Shown in pieces: positions 18,634 to 27,035 of a stretch of DNA of 64,000 bases. The stretch covers positions 1 to 64,000 of the forward strand of contig JAAYNI010000018.1 of the NCBI GenBank assembly GCA_012520995.1, given 5' to 3'. Each line of letters starts with the position of its first letter. Within the stretch, counting starts at the first letter, position 1. A program made the translations under genes and the position numbers. This DNA comes from Candidatus Rifleibacteriota bacterium (GTDB lineage Bacteria > Muiribacteriota > Ozemobacteria > Ozemobacterales > Ozemobacteraceae). The notes under the pieces are model-generated. The model had not been told where the DNA came from and did no database searches. It was given only the letters and a program-made list of their open reading frames with translations.

Positions 18634-18905
18634 AATATGAAGTTAGGTTTACAACTAGGTTTAAGAAAGATCTGAAATTAACGCAAAAACAAGGGAAGAA
18701 CCTAGACCTTTTATTTGAAATAATCGAAAAGTTAGCATCAGGCGAAGAGCTTTCCAAAAAGTATAGAGACCATTTTCTAACCGGTAACTTTAAAGGAGCA
18801 AGAGAATGTCATTTGGAAAGCGACTGGCTACTGATATATGAAATTATTGATGATAAATTGCTTCTTATTCTTTTGAGAATTGGCTCGCATTCCGAGTTAT
18901 TTTGA
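18630..18905 (+). CDS. YafQ-family mRNA interferase toxin
   Basis: The 91 residues fit the RelE/YafQ toxin family. The positions important in YafQ are all present by motif: YRDHFLTGNF (His48), GARECHLESDWLLIYEI (His61, Asp65, Trp66), and the C-terminal RIGSHSELF (His87, Phe91). YafQ cleaves mRNA in the ribosomal A site, so this toxin is predicted to be catalytically competent. It is translationally coupled to the DinJ-type antitoxin. The module stands alone between repeat DNA and an unrelated gene, as expected for a mobile or addiction module. Confidence 0.9.
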   Translation: MKYEVRFTTRFKKDLKLTQKQGKNLDLLFEIIEKLASGEELSKKYRDHFLTGNFKGARECHLESDWLLIYEIIDDKLLLILLRIGSHSELF

Positions 18906-18955
18906 ACCATTTTGACACATTTATGTAAATCTGTGTTCTGTGGTTTAAAAAAGGT

Positions 18956-19855
18956 TTATCTAAAGGATAGCGTCTTAGAGCAAACCTCAACGAGATAACA
19001 TTGTCTGCATAAGGCTTCGTTTTTACCGTCTGTGCACTTGCCTGATATGCCTAAATGGCAGAGTGCAAAATCATATTTAACAGGATCTTCGGGAGAAAGA
19101 AGCGCCAAGTTGGCTGTGATTTCTTGTGCTGTTGCAAGATCGTTTGCAGTTCGGTTAGTGAGACCTATATTTCTGGAAATTCTGCTAATGTGCACGTCAA
19201 GGGGTATGATAAGTTTGGAAGGCGAGACTTTTTTCCAAAGACCCATATCGACACCGTCATCTGGTCTGCACATCCAACGTAAAAACATCATCCAGCGTTT
19301 AAGGCAACTCTTTTTAGCAGGATCTGAAAGCAAATGCTTTAATCCCAGGGTTAAACTTTCTTTGTCGTGCAGTTTTAAGAGCTCTGATATAAGAGCAGCA
19401 TAAACTGAAGAGATACCATCTAATAATTCTTTGTTGTCTTCAAAACCTTTTAAGAATAGGTTTTCTAGAGTTCCATTTTTTTTGAAAATATTGCCTAGAG
19501 CTATAGCGAAGAATTTTAAATCATTTGAAGTGCTGAATCTGTAGTTTGGCCAATCAAATTTTTCAGCTTTATTAGCAGATGTAATAAGTCCGAAAAAATT
19601 ATTGTCACATTTTTTGAGAATCTCTGCGACTTTAGCGGTAAATTGCTTTGCGGAACCATAGGAGAGCATAGCTGTAAAAAAAGCTATAGCTTCAATTTCA
19701 GCCTGAGGTTTCTTTTGTTCATAAAAACTGCGAGGGAACTGAATAGGATCTGTTGGAATCCTTTCCCTCGCAGAAAAATTTTTCAGAACCTTTTCAAGCA
19801 TGGGTCTCAAATTCAGAATGTTCTTTTCTTTAGCATTCATCTTGAGTGGCGCCAT
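18956..19855 (-). CDS. TIGR02757/DUF2400 protein with putative Fe-S Cys cluster
   Basis: The track begins at a TTG at 19873. The ATGs at 19855 and 19840 are alternatives, none with a clear ribosome site. The roughly 300-residue product matches TIGR02757 (DUF2400) by WMCRPDDGVDMGLWKKVSPS, then KLIIPLDVHISRISRNIGL and SPEDPVKYDFALCHLGISG. The segment PLDVHISRISRNIGL resembles the VDTHVxRVxxRLGL strand of EndoIII/MutY glycosylases that carries their catalytic Asp. The C-terminus has four Cys in the order C-x8-C-x2-C-x5-C, close to the EndoIII [4Fe-4S] loop (C-x6-C-x2-C-x5-C). A DNA-repair-like role is an inference from this resemblance. Confidence 0.78.
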   Translation of the reverse strand: MAPLKMNAKEKNILNLRPMLEKVLKNFSARERIPTDPIQFPRSFYEQKKPQAEIEAIAFFTAMLSYGSAKQFTAKVAEILKKCDNNFFGLITSANKAEKFDWPNYRFSTSNDLKFFAIALGNIFKKNGTLENLFLKGFEDNKELLDGISSVYAALISELLKLHDKESLTLGLKHLLSDPAKKSCLKRWMMFLRWMCRPDDGVDMGLWKKVSPSKLIIPLDVHISRISRNIGLTNRTANDLATAQEITANLALLSPEDPVKYDFALCHLGISGKCTDGKNEALCRQCYLVEVCSKTLSFR

Positions 19856-19893
19856 TGCTTTTACGGTTATCAAGACAAGCTTTCAATGAAAAC

Positions 19894-21600
19894 TTAATAC
19901 TTGAAGGAACTGCCTCCAATAAACTCTCTCAAAATAGAGGTCGGGGGGACTTCTTTAGGATCGAGAGGAGAGAAGAAGGAGAGTAAGCGAAGAACGTGTC
20001 TTGCTAAGTAGTAGTTGGGGCTTTCAGGAGATATCTCGCAGAAAAGGGGCTCTGCCATTTGGCGAAGAACAGCCCACTCATAAGGCACAGCTGAGTTGAA
20101 GACTGTATCTGCACATTCCTGGAAGGGGAATATATTGGATTCTTCTCCTCTGCGAACTGATGTCCAGCGGCTGATTGTCTCATCTGCTGAATAGCCTCGA
20201 TATTTTCTGTCGCGTACGGTTCTGCGAATCAGTCTGGTTTCAGTTGTACCTATTCTGTTGTAATCGTCGATAACCAGCTGTGTAAGAGCACTGATGTATA
20301 TTTTATACTTAAGCTCTGCCGGAACACTTCTGGTCAGCTCATCATTAAGTCCGTGAATACCTTCGATTATAATAATCTGGTCGTCATTGATTCTCATTGG
20401 ATCAACTTCTGGTTTTCTGTGTCCTGTGTAGAAGTCGAATTCAGGTATTTCTGCAACTTTGCCGGCCAAGAGAAGATTGAGTTGTTCGTTGAAAAGATCT
20501 AAATCCAGAGCATAGATTGATTCAAAGTCATAGTCGCCTGATTCATCTCTGGGAGTGTGCTTGCGGTCAAGGAAGTAGTTATCCAGAGAGAGTGTGACAG
20601 GGCGTAAACCATTGACTTTAAGGCTTGTGCCAAGGCGTTTGCTAAAAGTGGTTTTTCCAGAGCTGGAAGGACCTGCGATCAAAACGATTCTTACTGTCTT
20701 TTTGGCACAAATTTCATCAGCTATCTGTTGGATTTTCTTTTGGTGCAGAGCTTCTGCAGTTTTTATGAAGTCTGATATGCTTCCGTCTTTTATGATTTCG
20801 TTGAGTCTGCCGACATTATTGACTTCGAGGATTTTACCCCAGTTTTTGCTCTCGCGGTATGCTTCAAATATTTTAGGCTGTCTTCTAGGTTCAGAAGGAA
20901 CTCCTGGATTTTTGGGATCGGGGAAAAGAAGAAGGAAACCAGAAGCATATTGCTTAAGGTCAAAAACTTTAAGGTAGCCGGTAGAAGGCACCATAACTCC
21001 GAAATCCAGATCTATGTATTTCCAGCAGGAAATTATACCTATGTGGTCGTTGTTAATGTTTTTAAGAAGTCTGGCTTTTTCCGGATAGCCTTCTTTTTTG
21101 AAGATGTTGATAGCTTCAGAGCGTGAAACAACTTTCTTGCCGAATGGCTCGTCTTTATCTATGATCTCATTCATTTTTCTGGTTATGTAATCCAGAGTTT
21201 GTTCTGAGACAGGGACATCCGTAAACAAATCATAGTAATAGCCGTTGCCTATGGAGTGGTCTATCGACAAGCGAGCATTTCTGTAGAGCTCTATAATTGC
21301 TCTGGCAAGCACAAAAGTAATACTTCTCTTGTAGCAGTCTTTTCCTTGTTGCGACTCATAGGTGAGAAATTCAACGTTACAATCAAATGTGGGGATGTAG
21401 TCAAGCGAACAAATGTCGTTGTTAACTTTTGCACAGAGATAGGGCAAGTTCTCTTCTGTGGGAAGCGATTTCGCAAGAGTTAAGAGAGTTGAACCCTCGG
21501 GGAGTTGATGTTTGGTGCCATCTTTAAGAGTGATTGTGTGAGTTGTTTGTGTTTCTTTCACTTCAGTATGTTGTTCCATACCAGTCATTCCAGTTTCCAT
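19894..21600 (-). CDS. ThrRS-like N-domain fused to uridine-kinase-type domain
   Basis: I use the ATG at 21600 because GAGG lies 6 bases before it; the track starts at an upstream TTG. The protein has about 568 residues. It begins with a TGS-like segment (LKDGTKHQLPEGSTLLTLAK) and a ThrRS second-additional-domain-like region (SIGNGYYYDLFT, MNEIIDKDEPFGKKVVSR). A phosphoribulokinase/uridine kinase P-loop follows (LIAGPSSSGKTTFSKRL), with LSLDNYFLDRKHTPRDESG and IIIEGIHGLND. This architecture is known in the TM_0751-type nucleoside kinases. The ThrRS editing HxxxH has become SxxxF-like, and the Cys/His pair of the CxxxH motif is Asp/Met. The N-half is therefore predicted not to bind metal or edit. 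The substrate is probably uridine or a related nucleoside. Confidence 0.82.
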   Translation of the reverse strand: METGMTGMEQHTEVKETQTTHTITLKDGTKHQLPEGSTLLTLAKSLPTEENLPYLCAKVNNDICSLDYIPTFDCNVEFLTYESQQGKDCYKRSITFVLARAIIELYRNARLSIDHSIGNGYYYDLFTDVPVSEQTLDYITRKMNEIIDKDEPFGKKVVSRSEAINIFKKEGYPEKARLLKNINNDHIGIISCWKYIDLDFGVMVPSTGYLKVFDLKQYASGFLLLFPDPKNPGVPSEPRRQPKIFEAYRESKNWGKILEVNNVGRLNEIIKDGSISDFIKTAEALHQKKIQQIADEICAKKTVRIVLIAGPSSSGKTTFSKRLGTSLKVNGLRPVTLSLDNYFLDRKHTPRDESGDYDFESIYALDLDLFNEQLNLLLAGKVAEIPEFDFYTGHRKPEVDPMRINDDQIIIIEGIHGLNDELTRSVPAELKYKIYISALTQLVIDDYNRIGTTETRLIRRTVRDRKYRGYSADETISRWTSVRRGEESNIFPFQECADTVFNSAVPYEWAVLRQMAEPLFCEISPESPNYYLARHVLRLLSFFSPLDPKEVPPTSILREFIGGSSFKY

Positions 21601-21612
21601 TTGTAACCTCAA

Positions 21613-21811
21613 AATAATAATCCGCCTTTTAATAAAACTAAAAAAGCGCAGAGGGCTAGCTTAGCACATTAGAGTTGCTAAGTCAAACAGAAGGCTTCTG
21701 AAACAAGTTCCAGTTTTAATGAAGTAAACCGTATGGTGTTTCTATAAAATAAGAAATTGTAATGTGTAATTTGAAAATTAAAATTAAACTCGGCAACAGA
21801 GTGCTACAATG
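21613..21811. other. Intergenic region without recognised features
   Basis: This AT-rich gap of about 200 bp lies between two minus-strand genes. It contains no ORF, RNA gene or clear hairpin that I could identify. It presumably holds the promoter of the kinase gene. Confidence 0.4.
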
Positions 21812-23803
21812 TTATTCGCTTATTCTGTCGCCCCCGGTTTTTTGAAGGTTATAAAGATTTTTTTTGGCTGCTTCAAGAAATGCTGTGAGTTCCATTGATT
21901 TGTCGTAAAGCTCGGTTTCAATAGAAACAGTGATGTCGTAGGTTTTGCCATTATGTTCAATCAAAGATTGCTTAATCTTGGCAAAAATCTTTTTGGCAGC
22001 TGCTTGAGCACCCTCTTTGAGCGTGTCAGGCATGATTACGGCAATTCTGTTGCCTTGGAGTCTGCAAGGAATATCGTTAAATCTTACAATTCGTTTGATT
22101 TTTGAAGCTATGCTTTTAATTATTTCATCATTTAAAGCTTCATTGTTTTTGGCAATTTCATCAAGGTTGTCTACAGCTATAAGAAGGAGGGAAAGACTGG
22201 TATTTGTTCTTCTGATACGATAAATCTCTTGTTCAAGCCTAGAATAAAAATAAGCATCTGAATATAAGGCAGTAAGGCTGTCAACCATTCCGTGTCTGGT
22301 TGTGTCGGCATTCTTCATTAGTACACTGAGTTGAGATATCAGCATTTTTGCAAAGTTAAAATCTTCTTCAGTGAAGTGGTGATTGTCTTGCCTATCAGTG
22401 AGACTCATTATAGCTGTAACTTCATTGTCTAGTATAATAGGAAGAATCATGAAAGATTTTGATGAGTAGCTGTTTGCTCTGGTGAACTCAAATCTTTCCT
22501 CTTCGTCTATGTTTTTTACCAGTAATGGTCTTTTGGTTTCTATGACATATTTTGAAACAGGTGAATCCCATAGGTTAAGAGTTACTGGTAGGTTGGGACG
22601 ATCAGATTTGGAGAAAATATACTTTTTCTCTGTAGGGTCTAAGAAGGCAAAGGAAAACTTTGTTGCGGCAAACATATCTGTGAATAGATTTTTGAGAGTT
22701 ACAGGAATCTTTTCTAATGCCGGATCTGCCGATATTAGTTGAGTAGTTGAGCTAAGAGCGTTTAACTCTTTGTTTGTGCGTTCTAAACAGGTGTTGGAAA
22801 TCTTCAGCTGCTCCATTATTTGGTAAGTATGTATAGCTGAAGCAATGTTTCGAGCCATTATTATTAGGAAATCCTCGTCGTAATCGCTTTCGTCCGAAAC
22901 ATCGAGTTTATTGCCAATAAGAAGAACTCCGTGAAGAGTGTTGTCTATTTTGAGCAGATAGCTTCTTTTCAGTTCCTCAGGGGCATATTTTTCTGCAAAC
23001 TGAGGGAAGGTTTTAGTCAGCTCATTTGTAACATTGACACTTTCAGAAGCTAGTAAAGCGTCCAACTCTGTTTTATCGTTAATTTTGATTTTGGGAAGTT
23101 TGTCAGCAGATTTGAACTTAATATCAATGTAAGCGTTCAATTCTTGTGCTTTGCTGTCATAGAGATATATAGCTCCTCGGCTTATCCCCAAGGTTCCTAA
23201 AAGAATTCTGAGCATGGATCTTAGACCTTTTTGCAGAGTTTGGCTTCTGCACAGGAAAGAACTAAGGTCTATGATACTGCCTAAAATGTATTGGAGTCTC
23301 TCAACACGGCGTTTTTCGACCAGGAGCTCTGTTTGATCCAAGGTCATGTTCTGGGGAACCTTCTTGACTAGGGTGATGAGTGTTCCTTGTGGAGGCATAG
23401 AATTTATTTTAACGCCGTCCATCAGGTTAGTCATGAGCATTAGTCCCCAACCACGCTTGTAAGATGAATTCATTTTTTTTGCAAGAGTGGGGTTAGGGTC
23501 AACTTTGTTAGGGTCAAAGCCTTTGCCATAGTCGCGAATCTTAATGGTAAGATCTTCGCCGTCAAATTCGAGTCCTATATCGACATCGTCTTTTATCGCG
23601 CCTTCGGAATCTTGAGAGGTGTCTTTTATGGAGTGTTCTTTCGCGTTGACAATAGCCTCTATAAAGGCCATTTTCATTTCATCTATTTCGTCTTTGGCAA
23701 AACCGCATTTAGATGCAAAATTCTCTAGATATTCACAAGCTTCCAGCTCCGAATCTCTGTCGTTAGTTAATTTAAAAAAAACTTGCTTTACATACGGAGA
23801 CAA
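21812..23803 (-). CDS. HATPase-GAF-GAF-degenerate GGDEF regulator
   Basis: The TTG at 23803, preceded by GGGAGG at 6 bases, is better than the track GTG at 23848; it gives about 663 residues. Domains in order: an RsbW/SpoIIAB-like ATP-binding domain (FIEAIVNAKEHS, IRDYGKGFDPNKV, KRGWGLMLM), two GAF-like domains (about 170-330 and 350-500), and a GGDEF-fold domain beginning DSLTALYSDAYFYSRLEQE. The GGDEF motif itself reads LQGNRIAVIMPDT, and the metal and substrate positions are also changed (VDNLDEIAKNN). It should not make c-di-GMP. The HATPase end suggests anti-sigma or partner-switch kinase activity, which would pair well with the SpoIIE-type phosphatases at 36-42 kb. That link is inference. 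It is cytoplasmic, with no membrane helix. Confidence 0.8.
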   Translation of the reverse strand: MSPYVKQVFFKLTNDRDSELEACEYLENFASKCGFAKDEIDEMKMAFIEAIVNAKEHSIKDTSQDSEGAIKDDVDIGLEFDGEDLTIKIRDYGKGFDPNKVDPNPTLAKKMNSSYKRGWGLMLMTNLMDGVKINSMPPQGTLITLVKKVPQNMTLDQTELLVEKRRVERLQYILGSIIDLSSFLCRSQTLQKGLRSMLRILLGTLGISRGAIYLYDSKAQELNAYIDIKFKSADKLPKIKINDKTELDALLASESVNVTNELTKTFPQFAEKYAPEELKRSYLLKIDNTLHGVLLIGNKLDVSDESDYDEDFLIIMARNIASAIHTYQIMEQLKISNTCLERTNKELNALSSTTQLISADPALEKIPVTLKNLFTDMFAATKFSFAFLDPTEKKYIFSKSDRPNLPVTLNLWDSPVSKYVIETKRPLLVKNIDEEERFEFTRANSYSSKSFMILPIILDNEVTAIMSLTDRQDNHHFTEEDFNFAKMLISQLSVLMKNADTTRHGMVDSLTALYSDAYFYSRLEQEIYRIRRTNTSLSLLLIAVDNLDEIAKNNEALNDEIIKSIASKIKRIVRFNDIPCRLQGNRIAVIMPDTLKEGAQAAAKKIFAKIKQSLIEHNGKTYDITVSIETELYDKSMELTAFLEAAKKNLYNLQKTGGDRISE

Positions 23804-23986
23804 GAGAGACCTCCCAAGGATATTATACTTAAAATTTAACTTGAACACATTTTATTGTCAAGAAACTATAGGCTTGCTCGGAAAAGATAAAACAATGTAT
23901 TGCTGATATAAATTTATTGAATAGAGATTTGTTAAGTGATAGATTGTTTTTGTTCTAAAAAAATATATATATATGGGGTGATTTTA

Positions 23987-25333
23987 ATGGCGACTCTTAG
24001 TTTTGACGAGTTTATGAAACGTGTAGTTGAACGCAATCCTGGTGAAAAAGAATTTCAAGATGCGGTAAAAGAAGTAATGAGCACCACATGGGAAACCTTC
24101 AAGGCAAACAAAAGATTTGTTGATGCCAACATTATGGAACGCATAGTGGAGCCTGAAAGAATAATAATTTTTAGAGTGCCTTGGACTGATGACCAAGGCA
24201 AAATTCAAGTTAACCGCGGTTACAGAGTGCAATTCAACAGTGCTATTGGACCATACAAAGGCGGTTTGAGATTCCATCCTGCTGTAAATCTTTCGGTAAT
24301 GAAATCTCTGGCATTCGAACAGACTTTCAAAAACGCTCTTACCACTCTTCCTATGGGCGGCGGCAAAGGCGGAGCTGACTTCGATCCCAAAGGAAAGTCA
24401 GACGCTGAAGTTATGAGATTCTGCCAATCTTATATGGACGAGCTTTACAGACACATAGGCCCTGACACAGACGTGCCTGCTGGAGACGTTGGAGTAGGCA
24501 AACGCGAAGTCGGCTATATGTACGGTCAGTATAGAAGACTCACCAACACTTTCACCTCTACATTTACAGGCAAAGGCCTTGCTTGGGGCGGAAGCCTTGT
24601 CAGACCGGAAGCCACAGGTTTTGGTGCTGTTTATTTTGGAGAAGAAGTTCTCAAACGCAATAATGAAACCTTCAAAGGAAAAAAAGTTGTTGTCTCAGGT
24701 TTTGGACAAGTAGCTTGGGGAGTAGCCAAGAAGCTTGTTGAGCTTGGCGCCAAAGTTATTACTATAAGCGGCCCCGACGGCTATGTACATATTCCCGACG
24801 GTATGACTGAAGAACAAGTTGAATACATGCTCGAAATGCGTGCGTCTTGCAGAGACAGAGCCGAAGATTTCTCAGATAAATTCAAAAACGCTACTTTCCA
24901 CAAAGGTGTGAAACCTTGGGTCGTTCCTTGTGATGTAGCTATGACATGTGCTATTCAGAACGAATGCAACCTTGATGATGTTAAAACCCTTATGAAAAAC
25001 GGCTGCAAAATGATTCTGGAAGTTTCAAATATGGGCTGCACTCTTGAAGCGGCAGAATATCTCAGAGAGCAAGATATAGAGTTTGCTCCTGGAAAAGCTG
25101 TTAATGCCGGCGGTGTTGCTACTTCCGGTCTTGAAATGAGCCAAAACAGCATCAGAATGTCTTGGGACGCTGCGGAAGTAGACAAAAAACTCAGAGGCAT
25201 TATGAAGGGCATCCATGATGTTTGCTACCAATACGGTAAGCAGGATAATGGCAAGGTAGATTATGTTAAAGGCGCCAACATCGGCGGCTTCATGAAAGTT
25301 GCCGAAGCCATGGCAGATCAGGGAGCAATCTGA
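23987..25333 (+). CDS. gdhA: NADP-type glutamate dehydrogenase
   Basis: The ATG at 23987, with GGGGTGA just before it, gives 448 residues, the standard length of hexameric GdhA; the track start at 23936 adds 17 unlikely residues. Signature segments: RVQFNSAIGPYKGGLRFHP, the active-site LPMGGGKGGADFDPKGKS, the nucleotide-binding VVVSGFGQVAWGVAKKL, and the late NAGGVATSGLEMSQNS. The enzyme interconverts 2-oxoglutarate plus ammonia and glutamate in the cytoplasm. It is monocistronic, closed by a strong terminator, and transcribed away from the HATPase-GAF regulator. The coenzyme preference is judged from overall likeness to the 450-residue NADP class and was not tested. Confidence 0.95.
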   Translation: MATLSFDEFMKRVVERNPGEKEFQDAVKEVMSTTWETFKANKRFVDANIMERIVEPERIIIFRVPWTDDQGKIQVNRGYRVQFNSAIGPYKGGLRFHPAVNLSVMKSLAFEQTFKNALTTLPMGGGKGGADFDPKGKSDAEVMRFCQSYMDELYRHIGPDTDVPAGDVGVGKREVGYMYGQYRRLTNTFTSTFTGKGLAWGGSLVRPEATGFGAVYFGEEVLKRNNETFKGKKVVVSGFGQVAWGVAKKLVELGAKVITISGPDGYVHIPDGMTEEQVEYMLEMRASCRDRAEDFSDKFKNATFHKGVKPWVVPCDVAMTCAIQNECNLDDVKTLMKNGCKMILEVSNMGCTLEAAEYLREQDIEFAPGKAVNAGGVATSGLEMSQNSIRMSWDAAEVDKKLRGIMKGIHDVCYQYGKQDNGKVDYVKGANIGGFMKVAEAMADQGAI

Positions 25334-25335
25334 TC

Positions 25336-25366
25336 TAGGGAGTAGGGCGTAGGGGGTAGGGAGTAG
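25336..25366. repeat. TAGGGNG heptamer array behind gdhA
   Basis: Four and a half tandem 7-bp units (TAGGGAG, TAGGGCG, TAGGGGG, TAGGGAG, TAG) begin 2 bp after the gdhA stop. The unit recurs near 18124, 27134, 60976 and 62676. Confidence 0.8.
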
Positions 25367-25423
25367 TGAAACCCCAGATACCTGAAAAACCTGATAAAAA
25401 GATTTAACAAATAAATTCAGCTT

Positions 25424-25467
25424 AAAAGAGGGTTTCTTTTCAATCGAAGAGAAGCTCTCTTTTTTTT
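25424..25467 (+). terminator. Terminator of gdhA
   Basis: An 18-bp stem (with three or so G-T wobbles) closes on the loop AATC and is followed by seven or more T. It lies about 90 bp after the gdhA stop, beyond the heptamer array. Confidence 0.85.
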
Positions 25468-25519
25468 AAAATAACGTAGTTTCGGCTGTTTATAGTCGCT
25501 TAGAAGATATTCGTTTTAA

Positions 25520-25553
25520 CAAAATTGGTGAAAAGAATTTTTCACCAATTTTG
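25520..25553. repeat. Perfect 15-bp hairpin between convergent genes
   Basis: CAAAATTGGTGAAAA and its exact complement flank a 4-base loop (GAAT). It lies between gdhA and the convergent HAD gene, next to a CTGTGTTCATCTGTGG repeat (25558-25576). It may act as a weak bidirectional terminator or be part of the repeat. Confidence 0.6.
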
Positions 25554-25589
25554 CCCTCATCTGTGTTCATCTGTGGATAAAACAGCTCT

Positions 25590-26210
25590 CTATGCCTTTA
25601 TAAAAATGTTTTCAGCAATAGAAGTCTTACTGGGAAGCAGGCAGGGGCGGGTTGCCATTGCAAGCATTTCTCTGTCGCCCCGGGAATCGCCGTAAACATG
25701 AATTTCAGAAAAATCGCTGAAATTGAGAATTTCAGAAAGTCTGCGGACTTTTTCAGGACCAAAACAGTTTGGAGAAGCAAAGTTGCCTGTTAAATACCCG
25801 TTTTTTGTTTCCAGCTTTGTTGCCAAAAGTTCTATCTCATGTTCTTTGGTCCAATGTTTAAGGTAAAGCTCGGGAGAGGCGGAAACTAGGATAACTCGGT
25901 ATCCGTTGGCTTTGTAGTCGCATAAAATATTGAGCATTTCCGGCTTAACAAGAGAGTTTAAAGGAGCCTGTGCGAAATCTTTGGCAAGCTGTTCTGCTAT
26001 AGATTCAGGCATGTTTTTAAAAAACTCTTTGACTGTTTTTTCTTTCAGCATGGAGTTGTCTATAAGTTTTAGATAGAAAGCTAAAAAGTGATGTGCATAA
26101 TAAATAACTTTTTTTGCAGTTTGTATGTCTCCAAATGAAAAGCGGAGAAACTCAGCAAAACTGTCTTTTCTGGTTATAGTGCCGTCAAAATCAAAAAGAG
26201 CTAATTTCAT
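25590..26210 (-). CDS. HAD-IB family phosphatase
   Basis: The 206 residues show the HAD superfamily motifs in order. Motif I is LFDFDGTITRKDSF, with the nucleophile and acid/base Asp at about 7 and 9. Motif II is ILVSASPELYL, the motif III Lys region follows, and motif IV is HVYGDSRGDREMLAMA. A helical cap of the SerB/PGP subfamily (IB) lies between I and II. Such enzymes dephosphorylate phosphoserine or other small phosphate esters or lysophospholipids; the substrate is not evident. The start lies 3 bp after the stop of the exported zinc-ribbon gene, so the two probably share a transcript. Confidence 0.85.
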   Translation of the reverse strand: MKLALFDFDGTITRKDSFAEFLRFSFGDIQTAKKVIYYAHHFLAFYLKLIDNSMLKEKTVKEFFKNMPESIAEQLAKDFAQAPLNSLVKPEMLNILCDYKANGYRVILVSASPELYLKHWTKEHEIELLATKLETKNGYLTGNFASPNCFGPEKVRRLSEILNFSDFSEIHVYGDSRGDREMLAMATRPCLLPSKTSIAENIFIKA

Positions 26211-26213
26211 AAT

Positions 26214-27035
26214 TTAATTCCTGGCTGCTTCTAAGAAATAAAAAGCGTCTTCAGGGGTAAATGTGCTTCTGCGATAAAGGCTTTTGAGATTGGACGAGCC
26301 GATAATAGCAGTTACTTCGGCGGGATGTCCGCCCAAATAGAGAAGCTCAGCTGTTTTTCCGTCTTTAGAGATTCCAGTAACTACAAAATTAGAGCCTTGC
26401 GGGATTTTTATGTCTTGAAATTTTATAAACTTGGAAGTGATTTTATGTTGTTTTAGTCTTGTTTCTATTGATTTGAAAAGACTTTGAACTTTTTGTAAAA
26501 AATCGGGAGATTGGTGAAAGGAATTTTGTCTGTAATATTCTATGATTTCATTATAGTAGGAGAGGGCAAGAACATTGTATAGCTTCATAGCGTTTTTGAA
26601 AACCACGTCGCTTCTCAAGTCTTTTCCTAGATGGTTCATTGATTCATAAATTTGATATTTGGCAGCATAGGCCTTGATTAAAAGTTTTGCTTCAGGAGTA
26701 AGAACAGACTCTTTTGTTCGCAAAAATGCTGCTACATTATTGAATTGGGTTCTTATGTTAGGCATTTCACCCAATATTCCAAAGTTGTTGTGGTTATGAA
26801 TATGGCGTTCAAAGTCATCTAAAAAAGCGAATTCCTTCAGAATTTGTTCGGTAAAGCTTGATGTCTGTGTTCTGGAAACTCCAGGCAAGTCTAGCTTGGG
26901 TTGAGCGACACCGCAAATACCGCAAAAATTTGCTGTATCAGGAATTTGCATTCCGCAAGCAATGCAAGATTTGGCATAAGAAACGCTTGTTAAGGTGATA
27001 AAAATAAATAAGACCAATAGTATTTTTTTATTCAT
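26214..27035 (-). CDS. Exported protein with N-terminal zinc ribbon
   Basis: The 273 residues begin with a clear Sec signal (KKILLVLFIFITLTSVSYAKS). Immediately afterwards comes a double-knuckle zinc ribbon, CIACGMQIPDTANFCGICG (C-x2-C-x10-C-x2-C). The remainder is helical (LLIKAYAAKYQIYESMNHL), with a small beta-rich end (SNFVVTGISKDGKTAELLYL). Such ribbons are common in cytoplasmic proteins of the zinc-ribbon DUF7577 type but unusual right behind a signal peptide. The protein would sit in the periplasm or remain anchored by an uncleaved helix. AGGACA precedes the ATG. The function is unknown. Confidence 0.65.
   Translation of the reverse strand: MNKKILLVLFIFITLTSVSYAKSCIACGMQIPDTANFCGICGVAQPKLDLPGVSRTQTSSFTEQILKEFAFLDDFERHIHNHNNFGILGEMPNIRTQFNNVAAFLRTKESVLTPEAKLLIKAYAAKYQIYESMNHLGKDLRSDVVFKNAMKLYNVLALSYYNEIIEYYRQNSFHQSPDFLQKVQSLFKSIETRLKQHKITSKFIKFQDIKIPQGSNFVVTGISKDGKTAELLYLGGHPAEVTAIIGSSNLKSLYRRSTFTPEDAFYFLEAARN

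Noticed and set aside
18361-18905. Part of a prophage or integrative element
   Set aside because: Only the two toxin-antitoxin genes are present; no integrase, att-like direct repeats or phage genes were seen.
25336-25366. Possible CRISPR array from short repeats
   Set aside because: Units are 7 bp in direct tandem without spacers, and no cas gene is nearby.
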